From NCBI GenBank assembly GCA_002344055.1, contig DDTH01000006.1:349037-413036 (forward strand): a stretch of DNA of 64,000 nucleotides. Direction: 5' to 3'. Source of the stretch: Sphingomonadales bacterium UBA2369. GTDB taxonomy: Bacteria > Pseudomonadota > Alphaproteobacteria > Sphingomonadales > Sphingomonadaceae. Of this stretch, positions 8,929 to 15,265 are shown piece by piece. Each line of letters starts with the position of its first letter. Within the stretch, counting starts at the first letter, position 1. Under the pieces are notes generated by a model that worked only from the letters and a program-made list of their open reading frames with translations, was not told the origin of the DNA and did not search any database. Both the position numbers and the translations under genes were made by a program.

Positions 8929-9570
8929 TCAGGCGCTGCCCGCCGGTTGGCCGGAGACGATCGCCAGGCTCGGCATGAGGATCTCGACCCTGGCGCCGCC
9001 TGACGGCAGACGCCGGCGCCGGGCCTCGCCGCCAAGGGAGCGGGCGAGTCCGTCGACGATGCCGTGTCCCTGTCCACCGGGCCGCGACCAACCCTCCCCT
9101 ACGCCATCGTCCTCGACCATCACGCCGGTGTGGCGGCCGTCGTCTCGGATCACCACGAGGATCGAGCCGACCTCTCCGGGGAAGGCGTGCTTGATGCTGT
9201 TTCCGACGAGTTCCGAGACGATCATGGCGACCCGGCGCGCGGCCTCGGACGACACGACCAGGGTGTCGGCGTCGAACACCAGCTGGATCGCGGCCGTCGC
9301 GCCGCATGCCTGGCCTGTCATGATTGCGACCAGTTTGACGCGATCGCCGAGGTCCACCGGGCCGACGCCTTGCTCGGAGAGGATCGAGTGGAGCTCGGCG
9401 GCGCCGCTGAGGCAGTCCATCGCGTCGTCCAGATGATCGGGGTTGCCACGTCGGCTCATGTGGACCGCGGCGATCGCGCGCTGCAGCACGTTGGCCGTGC
9501 GATGCGCCAACTCCCTGACGTAGAGTGCCTGACAGCACTCGGTTTCGGCGGTCACCTTATGCATCGTCAT
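8929..9570 (-). CDS. HisKA_2/HWE-type sensor histidine kinase, no input domain
   Basis: A 213-aa soluble kinase made only of a dimerisation/phosphoacceptor helix and an ATPase domain: H23 in RELAHRTANVL is the phosphoacceptor, N124 in ELVGNSIKHAF is the N-box, EDDGVGEG (about 153-160) and GQGHGIVDGLARSLGG (167-181) are the D/G boxes. It is short for the family and lacks PAS, GAF or transmembrane input regions, so its signal must come from a partner protein. No response regulator is adjacent. The ATG at 9570 has a GGAAGGACGG ribosome-binding site. It leads an operon into the RecB-like nuclease. Confidence 0.85.
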   Translation of the reverse strand: MTMHKVTAETECCQALYVRELAHRTANVLQRAIAAVHMSRRGNPDHLDDAMDCLSGAAELHSILSEQGVGPVDLGDRVKLVAIMTGQACGATAAIQLVFDADTLVVSSEAARRVAMIVSELVGNSIKHAFPGEVGSILVVIRDDGRHTGVMVEDDGVGEGWSRPGGQGHGIVDGLARSLGGEARRRRLPSGGARVEILMPSLAIVSGQPAGSA

Positions 9571-9706
9571 GCCGTCCTTCCGAGCGCAACGTATGCATAT
9601 ATAGCTACGAATGCAAGCCCGTTGTTCCGGCGACCTACGAGGCTGTGAACTTCGTCGAGGTGCCAGATGGTCGGTCGGCCCGCCGACGCGGAAGCATGAC
9701 GATGCC

Positions 9707-10189
9707 TTATTCTGCGGTCAGCACGGCCATGGCCGTTATGTCGTGGCCCTCGGCCGTGCCCCGACCTCCGCAGGTCACGTTGACCAGGCGTCCGCCGGTT
9801 CGATGGAGACCGGTCCAGTTCATGATGCACGTGCCTCGCTGGGCTGGAACGGGCTCGACGCCGCCGCCAAGGTAGAAGCGCTCGACCGCCATCACCTGGG
9901 TCGTATCGGCTCCGAACCCCTGCCGCCCCTCGATCGTCCCAGCGAAGCCGAGGATCCTGCCGTCGTCGCCCGCGCGATCGGTGAACTGGATCAGGACGGT
10001 TCCGCGATCCGTGCGCGAGACCACGACGACGTCGCAGGCGAAGCTGCTGAGCTCCCCGTCATCGATGGTCACCCCGGACCTCGGGTCGCACGGACCGGTC
10101 GCCATGATGGGTTCCTGGGCACTCTGGACCTCGGCATGCGATGTCGCCGCCCCCACCATCAGCATCGCGGCAGATCCGATAATCTTCAT
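9707..10189 (-). CDS. hypothetical exported protein, about 160 aa
   Basis: Starts MKIIGSAAMLMVGAATSHA, a good Sec signal peptide with cleavage after SHA, so it should be periplasmic. The mature part holds Cys residues in GPCDPRSG, FACDVVVVS, GTCIMNW and VTCGGRG that could form two disulfides. The ORF extends four codons further upstream to 10201, but the signal peptide fits the ATG at 10189. Function unknown. Confidence 0.65.
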   Translation of the reverse strand: MKIIGSAAMLMVGAATSHAEVQSAQEPIMATGPCDPRSGVTIDDGELSSFACDVVVVSRTDRGTVLIQFTDRAGDDGRILGFAGTIEGRQGFGADTTQVMAVERFYLGGGVEPVPAQRGTCIMNWTGLHRTGGRLVNVTCGGRGTAEGHDITAMAVLTAE

Positions 10190-10250
10190 GTCGTCACCCA
10201 TCCAGACATTCAGTGCGCTCTACGATCGGCGGCCAAGGTCGGCTTCGCGA

Positions 10251-10922
10251 TCACTCGTCGACAGGATCGAGGTCCTCGACACTTTGAACCGGTGCTTCGG
10301 CATTCGACGCGACGTTGGAGCTTGCGTCCGGATCTGGCTCCCCCGCTTCGTCGGGGGCCGCCTCCGCGACCGGCGGCGGACTTGGGGCGGGAGCCACACG
10401 AGCGGCCCGGGCCTGTAGTTCGCTCAGTCGCTGATCGGCTTGTGATGGCTCCAGTCCTCCAGCGGTCGCCGCGCCCAGATAGCGCCCCGCAGCCACCTCG
10501 CTGTCGAACCAGTCCGCCTGGGTCAGGGCGCTGGCGTCGCTGGATGCCAGGCGTCTGATGGCGACCATGTCGAACGCGCCGCAGGCGTCCAGCTTTCCCC
10601 AGCTGAAGGCGCGGCTCAGGGCGTCGTAGCAGTTCTGACTGTAGATCTGGGCGCCGAGCGCGCCCTCCTCCCGCATTGCGACCCGCACGTGTGCGGCCCC
10701 CCGCGCGACGCTGTCGGCGCTCAACGCCTCGGGCGGCTGACGCGGCTGCCCCGACATCCCGTTGCCCATCACGCCGCTTGTGTTCATTGTCGTGGTTCCG
10801 TTGGAGACGATGCCACGATTGTTGCATCGACCAAGGGAGCTGATGATCAGCACGATCACCAGGATCACCCCGGCGACGGCCCAGCCGTTGGTCTGCTGCT
10901 GGTCAGGTCTAGGTGGCGGCAT
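10251..10922 (-). CDS. hypothetical membrane-anchored protein, 223 aa
   Basis: A Pro/Gln-rich short N-terminus is followed by one transmembrane helix (WAVAGVILVIVLIISSLG, about 14-31). A soluble part with helices and a Pro/Ala-rich acidic tail follows (PAPSPPPVAEAAPDEAG...). The topology suggests a single-pass anchor with the C-terminal part in the periplasm. No family was recognised. It is divergent from the hxs genes, with 127 bp between them, so a link to the radical-SAM system is possible but not shown. Confidence 0.6.
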   Translation of the reverse strand: MPPPRPDQQQTNGWAVAGVILVIVLIISSLGRCNNRGIVSNGTTTMNTSGVMGNGMSGQPRQPPEALSADSVARGAAHVRVAMREEGALGAQIYSQNCYDALSRAFSWGKLDACGAFDMVAIRRLASSDASALTQADWFDSEVAAGRYLGAATAGGLEPSQADQRLSELQARAARVAPAPSPPPVAEAAPDEAGEPDPDASSNVASNAEAPVQSVEDLDPVDE

Positions 10923-11049
10923 GCACGTCGCTCACCAATGCCATCGTCAATTCTTTGCTCACGCATCCCCCTGCGCCGAAGACTAGCAAGACCCGCCGCA
11001 TCGGCAACTTGTCTTTTTCGACCATACCGATGCGACTTACCTGTCGACG

Positions 11050-12558
11050 GTGCAGGACCGCGTGTTACACATCAGGAACTTGGAGAGGTGGGGGGCTTTC
11101 TTGTCGGTCGTGACAGACGATCTTGGCCTGATTGACACGCTGCGCCAGCGGCAGGTGTCGAGGCTGCGCTCGCGACCGCTGCGGAACGGCCATGGACTGT
11201 TCGTCGGTGACAATGGGCGTTTCTTCAGGGCGGGTCCTTCGGTTCAGGATCGCCTGAACGGCGGCGGCCCTTCCGAGGAGGACCTGCGGTTCCTCGACGG
11301 AGAGTGGCACGTGCTCGGCTCCGGCAGCCTGGAACGCCGGAGCCGGCGCTATGCCGAGGCACAGAGGCTGGGTTGGTCGCACAGGCTGGACTATCTCATC
11401 CTCGTGCCGACGCTCCGGTGCAACCTGAGCTGCAGCTACTGCCAGGTGTCGCGGGCTAGCCTGTCCAGCACCGGTCACGACTGGTCTGACGCCACCTTGG
11501 CGGCGGTGCTCGACCAGATCGACCGGCTCGAGACGACGTCCATCAAGATCGAGTTTCAGGGCGGCGAGCCCACCCTCCGGCTGGATCTGATCAAGGCCGT
11601 GATCGACCGCTGCCAGCGCTTCGAGCGCAGGGAGTTCGTCGTCTGCACCAATCTGCAGTATCTGGACGATGAGGTGCTCGAGCTCTTCGCCCGGGACGAG
11701 GTGTATGTCAGCACTTCGTTGGACGGCGGCGCCGCCACCCACCTGAGCAACCGCACCGCCACGGACTCGGGAACGCGGCGGTTCCTCGACAATCTCAACA
11801 TGATCATCGAGCGCTTCGGCGTCGGCAAGGTCTCGGCGCTACCCACCATCGACCCGCGCTCGCCTCCCGAACCCGATGAACTCATCGACACCTATGCTGG
11901 CCTGGGCTTCAACTCCATCTTCCTGCGGCCGATAAACTTCCATGGCTTTGCCCGGAAGCGGCACCCGGAGTCTCGCGAACAGCAGTCGGATTGGCGCCGC
12001 TATTACGAGCGCTTCATCGGGCGTCTGATCGAAAGGAACTGGCAGGATCGCAGCAGGGTCCTGGAGGAGACCTACCTCGGCGTCTGCCTCAGGCGGATCT
12101 TCCAGCCCGGGAGCGAGCGGCATGTCGACCTTCGGAGTCCGAACCCGGTCGGCGTGGACTATGTGGTCATCGACCATGACGGCACCGTCTACCCGACCGA
12201 CGAGGCGCGGATGCTCGCTCGGTCCGGCATCATCGATCTCGCGATTGGCTCGGTGGAGACGGGCTGGGACACGCCTGAGCGCGCGACGCTCGATCGCCAT
12301 TCGACGAATGAGTTCGATCCGGCATGCCGGCAATGCGCCTACCAGCCCTTCTGCGGTCGGGACGTCATCGACGACATCGCCCGCTACGGCACCATCGACA
12401 TGCCGAGGACCGAGACGGAATTCTGCCGGAAGCACATGTATCTATTCGATTTGATCTTCGAGCTGGTCTATTCCGATGACCCTGCGGTTCGGCATTCCGT
12501 CTGTCGCTGGCTCCGCCTGCCCGGAACCCCGGTCGAGCTCGGACCGACGCTGCCGTGA
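11050..12558 (+). CDS. hxsB: His-Xaa-Ser system radical SAM maturase HxsB
   Basis: Radical SAM enzyme with the cluster CNLSCSYC (in PTLRCNLSCSYCQVSR) that binds the catalytic 4Fe-4S and SAM. FQGGEPTLR follows, and a SPASM-like Cys region lies near the C-terminus (CRQCAYQPFCGRD, EFCRKHMYLF) for auxiliary clusters. The N-terminal RSRPLRNGHGLFVGDNG resembles the leader-binding part of HxsB. It overlaps hxsC by 4 bp. The start is uncertain: GTG at 11050 has no clear ribosome-binding site, while in-frame TTG at 11101 and GTG at 11110 follow a G-rich stretch. Predicted role: modification of the His-Xaa-Ser repeats of HxsA. Confidence 0.85.
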   Translation: MQDRVLHIRNLERWGAFLSVVTDDLGLIDTLRQRQVSRLRSRPLRNGHGLFVGDNGRFFRAGPSVQDRLNGGGPSEEDLRFLDGEWHVLGSGSLERRSRRYAEAQRLGWSHRLDYLILVPTLRCNLSCSYCQVSRASLSSTGHDWSDATLAAVLDQIDRLETTSIKIEFQGGEPTLRLDLIKAVIDRCQRFERREFVVCTNLQYLDDEVLELFARDEVYVSTSLDGGAATHLSNRTATDSGTRRFLDNLNMIIERFGVGKVSALPTIDPRSPPEPDELIDTYAGLGFNSIFLRPINFHGFARKRHPESREQQSDWRRYYERFIGRLIERNWQDRSRVLEETYLGVCLRRIFQPGSERHVDLRSPNPVGVDYVVIDHDGTVYPTDEARMLARSGIIDLAIGSVETGWDTPERATLDRHSTNEFDPACRQCAYQPFCGRDVIDDIARYGTIDMPRTETEFCRKHMYLFDLIFELVYSDDPAVRHSVCRWLRLPGTPVELGPTLP

Positions 12559-13646
12559 TCCAGCTCTCCCTCCAATCCATGTCCGACGCGGAGACACCCT
12601 TCGTGACGCGGCTCCGCGCCACGGGCGACAGCGTCGACCCGACCGATTCGGTCCTTGTGGCGGAGGATGCCGACGGCGCCACCTACGCCGGCCGCCATGG
12701 GCTGATCTCGATACTCGCCGCGTCGGCCGCGGACCTTGACGGGGACGTGGTGCTCGTCGCTCCCGGCGCCGGGCGGGTCGAGCGTCTGCTGCGCGCGCGG
12801 CGCCTCGACATCCCGACGAACACGCTCCTCGTCACCGAGCGGTGCGATCAGCTGTGCCTGATGTGTTCGCAGCCTCCGAAGAAGACGCATCATGACCGCT
12901 TCCAGCTGCTGACCGACGCCGCTCTCCTGGCCGAACCTGAAAGCCTCATTGGCATCTCGGGTGGGGAGCCGACGCTCTACAAGGGTCAGCTCCTCACGAT
13001 GATCGAGCGGGTTCTGACGGAGCGCCCGGATCTGGAATTCCACGTGCTCAGCAATGCGCAGCACTTCGAGGAGGCGGACGTCGAACGCCTCTGCGCCTCC
13101 GTCTACGACCGCGTCACCTGGGGCGTTCCGATCTACGCTCGCGATCCCGGCCTGCATGATCACATCGTCGGAAAGGACGGGGCCTTCGAGAAGCTGCAGG
13201 ACGGATTGGCCGTCCTTCTCGGCGCCGGCTGCCGCGTCGAACTGCGCACCGTGCTACTCTCGGACAACGCGCCCCATCTGGCCGAGCTCGCGCGATATGT
13301 GGCGACCCGCCTGCGCTTCGTGGAGGCGTGGTCGATAATGCAGTTGGAGCACGTGGGCTTCGCCCGGCGACGGTGGCGTGAACTCTTCGTCGACCACCTC
13401 TCGGACTTCAGCACGATCGGCGCCGCGCTTGATCATGCCCATCTGCACGGTGTTCATGCGCAGCTCTTCAATTTTCCGCTCTGCACGGTGCCTGCCGCCT
13501 ATCGGCATCTCGCGCAGCCTTCGATCTCGGACTGGAAGCGGAAGTTCGTGCCGGAATGCGGCCTGTGCACGGAGCGCGAACGGTGTTCCGGCTTCTTCGA
13601 ATGGCATCCGGACGGCGAGGCCCGGTCGGCGGTGAGGCCCCTATGA
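12555..13646 (+). CDS. hxsC: His-Xaa-Ser system radical SAM maturase HxsC
   Basis: A 363-aa radical SAM protein with the family-typical motif TERCDQLCLMCSQPPKK, whose three Cys bind the 4Fe-4S cluster, followed by GISGGEPTLYKGQLL. A C-terminal CGLCTERERCSGFF may hold a further cluster. It starts within the hxsB stop (ATGA, 12555-12558) and ends in an ATGA overlap with hxsA (13643-13646). The three are thus one tightly coupled translation unit. HxsC is thought to act with HxsB on the HxsA repeats. The chemistry is not known to me. Confidence 0.88.
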   Translation: MIQLSLQSMSDAETPFVTRLRATGDSVDPTDSVLVAEDADGATYAGRHGLISILAASAADLDGDVVLVAPGAGRVERLLRARRLDIPTNTLLVTERCDQLCLMCSQPPKKTHHDRFQLLTDAALLAEPESLIGISGGEPTLYKGQLLTMIERVLTERPDLEFHVLSNAQHFEEADVERLCASVYDRVTWGVPIYARDPGLHDHIVGKDGAFEKLQDGLAVLLGAGCRVELRTVLLSDNAPHLAELARYVATRLRFVEAWSIMQLEHVGFARRRWRELFVDHLSDFSTIGAALDHAHLHGVHAQLFNFPLCTVPAAYRHLAQPSISDWKRKFVPECGLCTERERCSGFFEWHPDGEARSAVRPL

Positions 13647-14263
13647 CGAAACGAAGGTTCCTGATCCCCAGCCTCCTGGCGGCCGGCTTCGGCACGACGG
13701 ATTCCGTGCATGGCACCGGCGTGCCTGCCGATGATGCGGGTGTCGACAGCGACACGCTGGGCAGGACGGCGATGCTCCGCCTCTTCACGCAGGATCACCT
13801 CGTCAGCCTGGCTCAGCACCGCAGCCACCGGAGTCATAGCAGCCACCGCAGTCATTCGAGCCACCGTTCCAGCTACGGCGGCGGTGGCGGCTACCGACCC
13901 GCACCGGTCTATACGCCGCCGCCTCCGGTCTACCGGCCCACGCCGCCGGCTCCGGCTCCGCTCTATGGAAGCCCCTCACCGTCGCCTGAACCGTTCGATA
14001 CGGGCAGCGGCGATACATCCAGGCAGGCTCCGGGAAGAGAGGCACAGCCGACCCTGTCGGGCCGCAGCCCTCGCTTCGCATCGATCGTGCGGCGGGTGCA
14101 GATAGGCCTTCTGGCGCAGGGGCTCTATGATGGCGCGATCGACGGCGTGGTCGGCCCGTCATTGCGTGGAGCGCTCAGGCAGTTCCAGTCGACCAGGGGG
14201 CTCGAGGTCACGGGGACCATCACGTCCCCGACGCTGAATGCGCTCCGAGTGCCTTCGGGTTGA
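13643..14263 (+). CDS. hxsA: His-Xaa-Ser repeat protein HxsA with peptidoglycan-binding domain
   Basis: A 206-aa substrate protein of the hxs system. Residues 59-76 are six contiguous His-Xaa-Ser triads (HRS HRS HSS HRS HSS HRS), followed by a Gly stretch and a Pro-rich linker (about 83-130). The C-terminal peptidoglycan-binding_1 domain includes RRVQIGLLAQGLYDGAIDG and ALRQFQSTRGLEVTG. The N-terminus has a weak export-like segment (FLIPSLLAAGF). The ATG at 13643 overlaps the hxsC stop. The layout suggests a wall-associated protein whose HxS repeats are modified by HxsB/HxsC. Confidence 0.88.
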   Translation: MTKRRFLIPSLLAAGFGTTDSVHGTGVPADDAGVDSDTLGRTAMLRLFTQDHLVSLAQHRSHRSHSSHRSHSSHRSSYGGGGGYRPAPVYTPPPPVYRPTPPAPAPLYGSPSPSPEPFDTGSGDTSRQAPGREAQPTLSGRSPRFASIVRRVQIGLLAQGLYDGAIDGVVGPSLRGALRQFQSTRGLEVTGTITSPTLNALRVPSG

Positions 14264-14341
14264 GGGGTAGACAGATGCACGTCGTCCGAGCGGACCATGT
14301 GGATGGCCTCGCGATGGGCGCGGCCTGCCGGCTTTCGAGGG

Positions 14342-14860
14342 TCAGACCCGCTCTTCGGTCCGGTGGTGCTGGTGCACCACCGCATGTCCCTTCCCTCTTG
14401 CGATCAGCCAGCGGTTGACCGGGAAGGCGACCGCCGCCGCGATGGCGAGCGCCATGGCGAGACTTCCCCAGAACAGCAGGCTGCCGAGCCCTGCATCCAT
14501 CGCTCCGGGGACGGCCAGCATGATCGCGTTGTCGACCACCTCCATGATGAGGATGGAGATCGTGTCCGCCGCGAGGGCGAGCTTCAGCACCGTGCCGAAG
14601 CGCAGTCCCGCCCGCAGCAGGGGGAACATCGTGAAGGCGTAGCCGAATAGGAAGGCGAGCGCGACGGCGAGGACGATCGTCGGCACCGTGGCCCAGCCGA
14701 GCGCCGTGCCTATCGCCAGTCCGAGGACCTCGCCGACCGCACAGCCGGACAGGCAGTGAAGCGTGGCGCTGAAGGCCAGCCGGTTCAGCGAGGTGCCAGA
14801 GCCATGCACCTGCGCCCCTTCGCCATGGGCTTGATGATGGGCCGAATGGTCGTGCTGCAT
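14342..14860 (-). CDS. DUF4396 membrane protein
   Basis: A 172-aa polytopic membrane protein with a His-rich cytosolic start (MQHDHSAHHQAHGEGAQVHG), at least four hydrophobic helices and a His-rich tail (VVHQHH). The segment LHCLSGCAVGEVLGL is typical of DUF4396, a family often found next to copper genes. The His-rich ends suggest metal binding. It lies 51 bp downstream of copZ on the same strand and is probably transcribed from the same CueR-type promoter. Confidence 0.8.
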   Translation of the reverse strand: MQHDHSAHHQAHGEGAQVHGSGTSLNRLAFSATLHCLSGCAVGEVLGLAIGTALGWATVPTIVLAVALAFLFGYAFTMFPLLRAGLRFGTVLKLALAADTISILIMEVVDNAIMLAVPGAMDAGLGSLLFWGSLAMALAIAAAVAFPVNRWLIARGKGHAVVHQHHRTEERV

Positions 14861-14911
14861 CTTGTGCCTCCGTTTCGCGGCGCCTCAAGGCGCAGCATTG
14901 ATCGTCCATGG

Positions 14912-15115
14912 TCAGGCTGCCAGACGCTCCGCGTCGTAGCCGACCCCTTCGATGGCCGACTGGACCTCGGAGGCGTCGGCGGCCGTTCCCACTTTCACGA
15001 GCTTCGAGGCGAGGTCGACCTGGACGGTCGCCGCGTCATCCACTGACCTGACCGCGTTCGTGACGGCGCGGGCGCACCCGCCGCAGGTCATTCCGTCGAC
15101 CCTGAATTCAAGCAT
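14912..15115 (-). CDS. copZ: copper chaperone, heavy-metal-associated domain
   Basis: A single HMA domain of 67 aa with the metal site GMTCGGC at residues 8-14. This is the small cytosolic copper carrier that hands Cu(I) to the P-type ATPase. The start at 15115 is chosen because GGAGG lies five bases upstream; in-frame ATG at 15127 is an alternative that adds four residues. It is divergent from the copA ATPase gene, and each has its own long-spacer CueR-type promoter. Confidence 0.88.
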   Translation of the reverse strand: MLEFRVDGMTCGGCARAVTNAVRSVDDAATVQVDLASKLVKVGTAADASEVQSAIEGVGYDAERLAA

Positions 15116-15146
15116 CTCGTCCTCCATTTCGCTTCGGAATGGAGGC

Positions 15147-15178
15147 CATGTCGGGTTTGACACCGTGTCAGGGTCAAG
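15147..15178 (-). promoter_or_regulatory. CueR-type promoter for copZ
   Basis: Reading the minus strand, TTGACC (15172-15177) and GACATG (15147-15152) are separated by 19 nt, the abnormal spacer used by MerR-family activators. The spacer carries the dyad CTTGACCCTGACA / GTGTCAA. It is nearly the same as the copA promoter 25 bp away. Confidence 0.75.
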
Positions 15179-15201
15179 ATGACGCGTTGATTTTTTCGGC
15201 G

Positions 15202-15233
15202 CTTGACCCTGACATTGTGTCAAGGACCATATC
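15202..15233 (+). promoter_or_regulatory. CueR-type promoter for copA ATPase
   Basis: TTGACC (15203-15208) and CATATC (15228-15233) are 19 nt apart. CTTGAC (15202-15207) and GTCAAG (15219-15224) form a perfect inverted repeat across the spacer, as in MerR/CueR operators. The regulator is probably the CueR encoded just after copA. Confidence 0.78.
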
Positions 15234-15265
15234 CGTCGTCGACTCGGAAAAAGAGGAGACGTAAG

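Noticed and set aside
8927..9538. In-frame upstream extension of the RecB-like nuclease
   Set aside because: It lies across the histidine kinase gene in another frame and has shadow-like composition; the protein with motifs begins at 8926.
8929..9570. Two-component system with a response regulator
   Set aside because: Only the kinase is present; none of the neighbours has a receiver domain.
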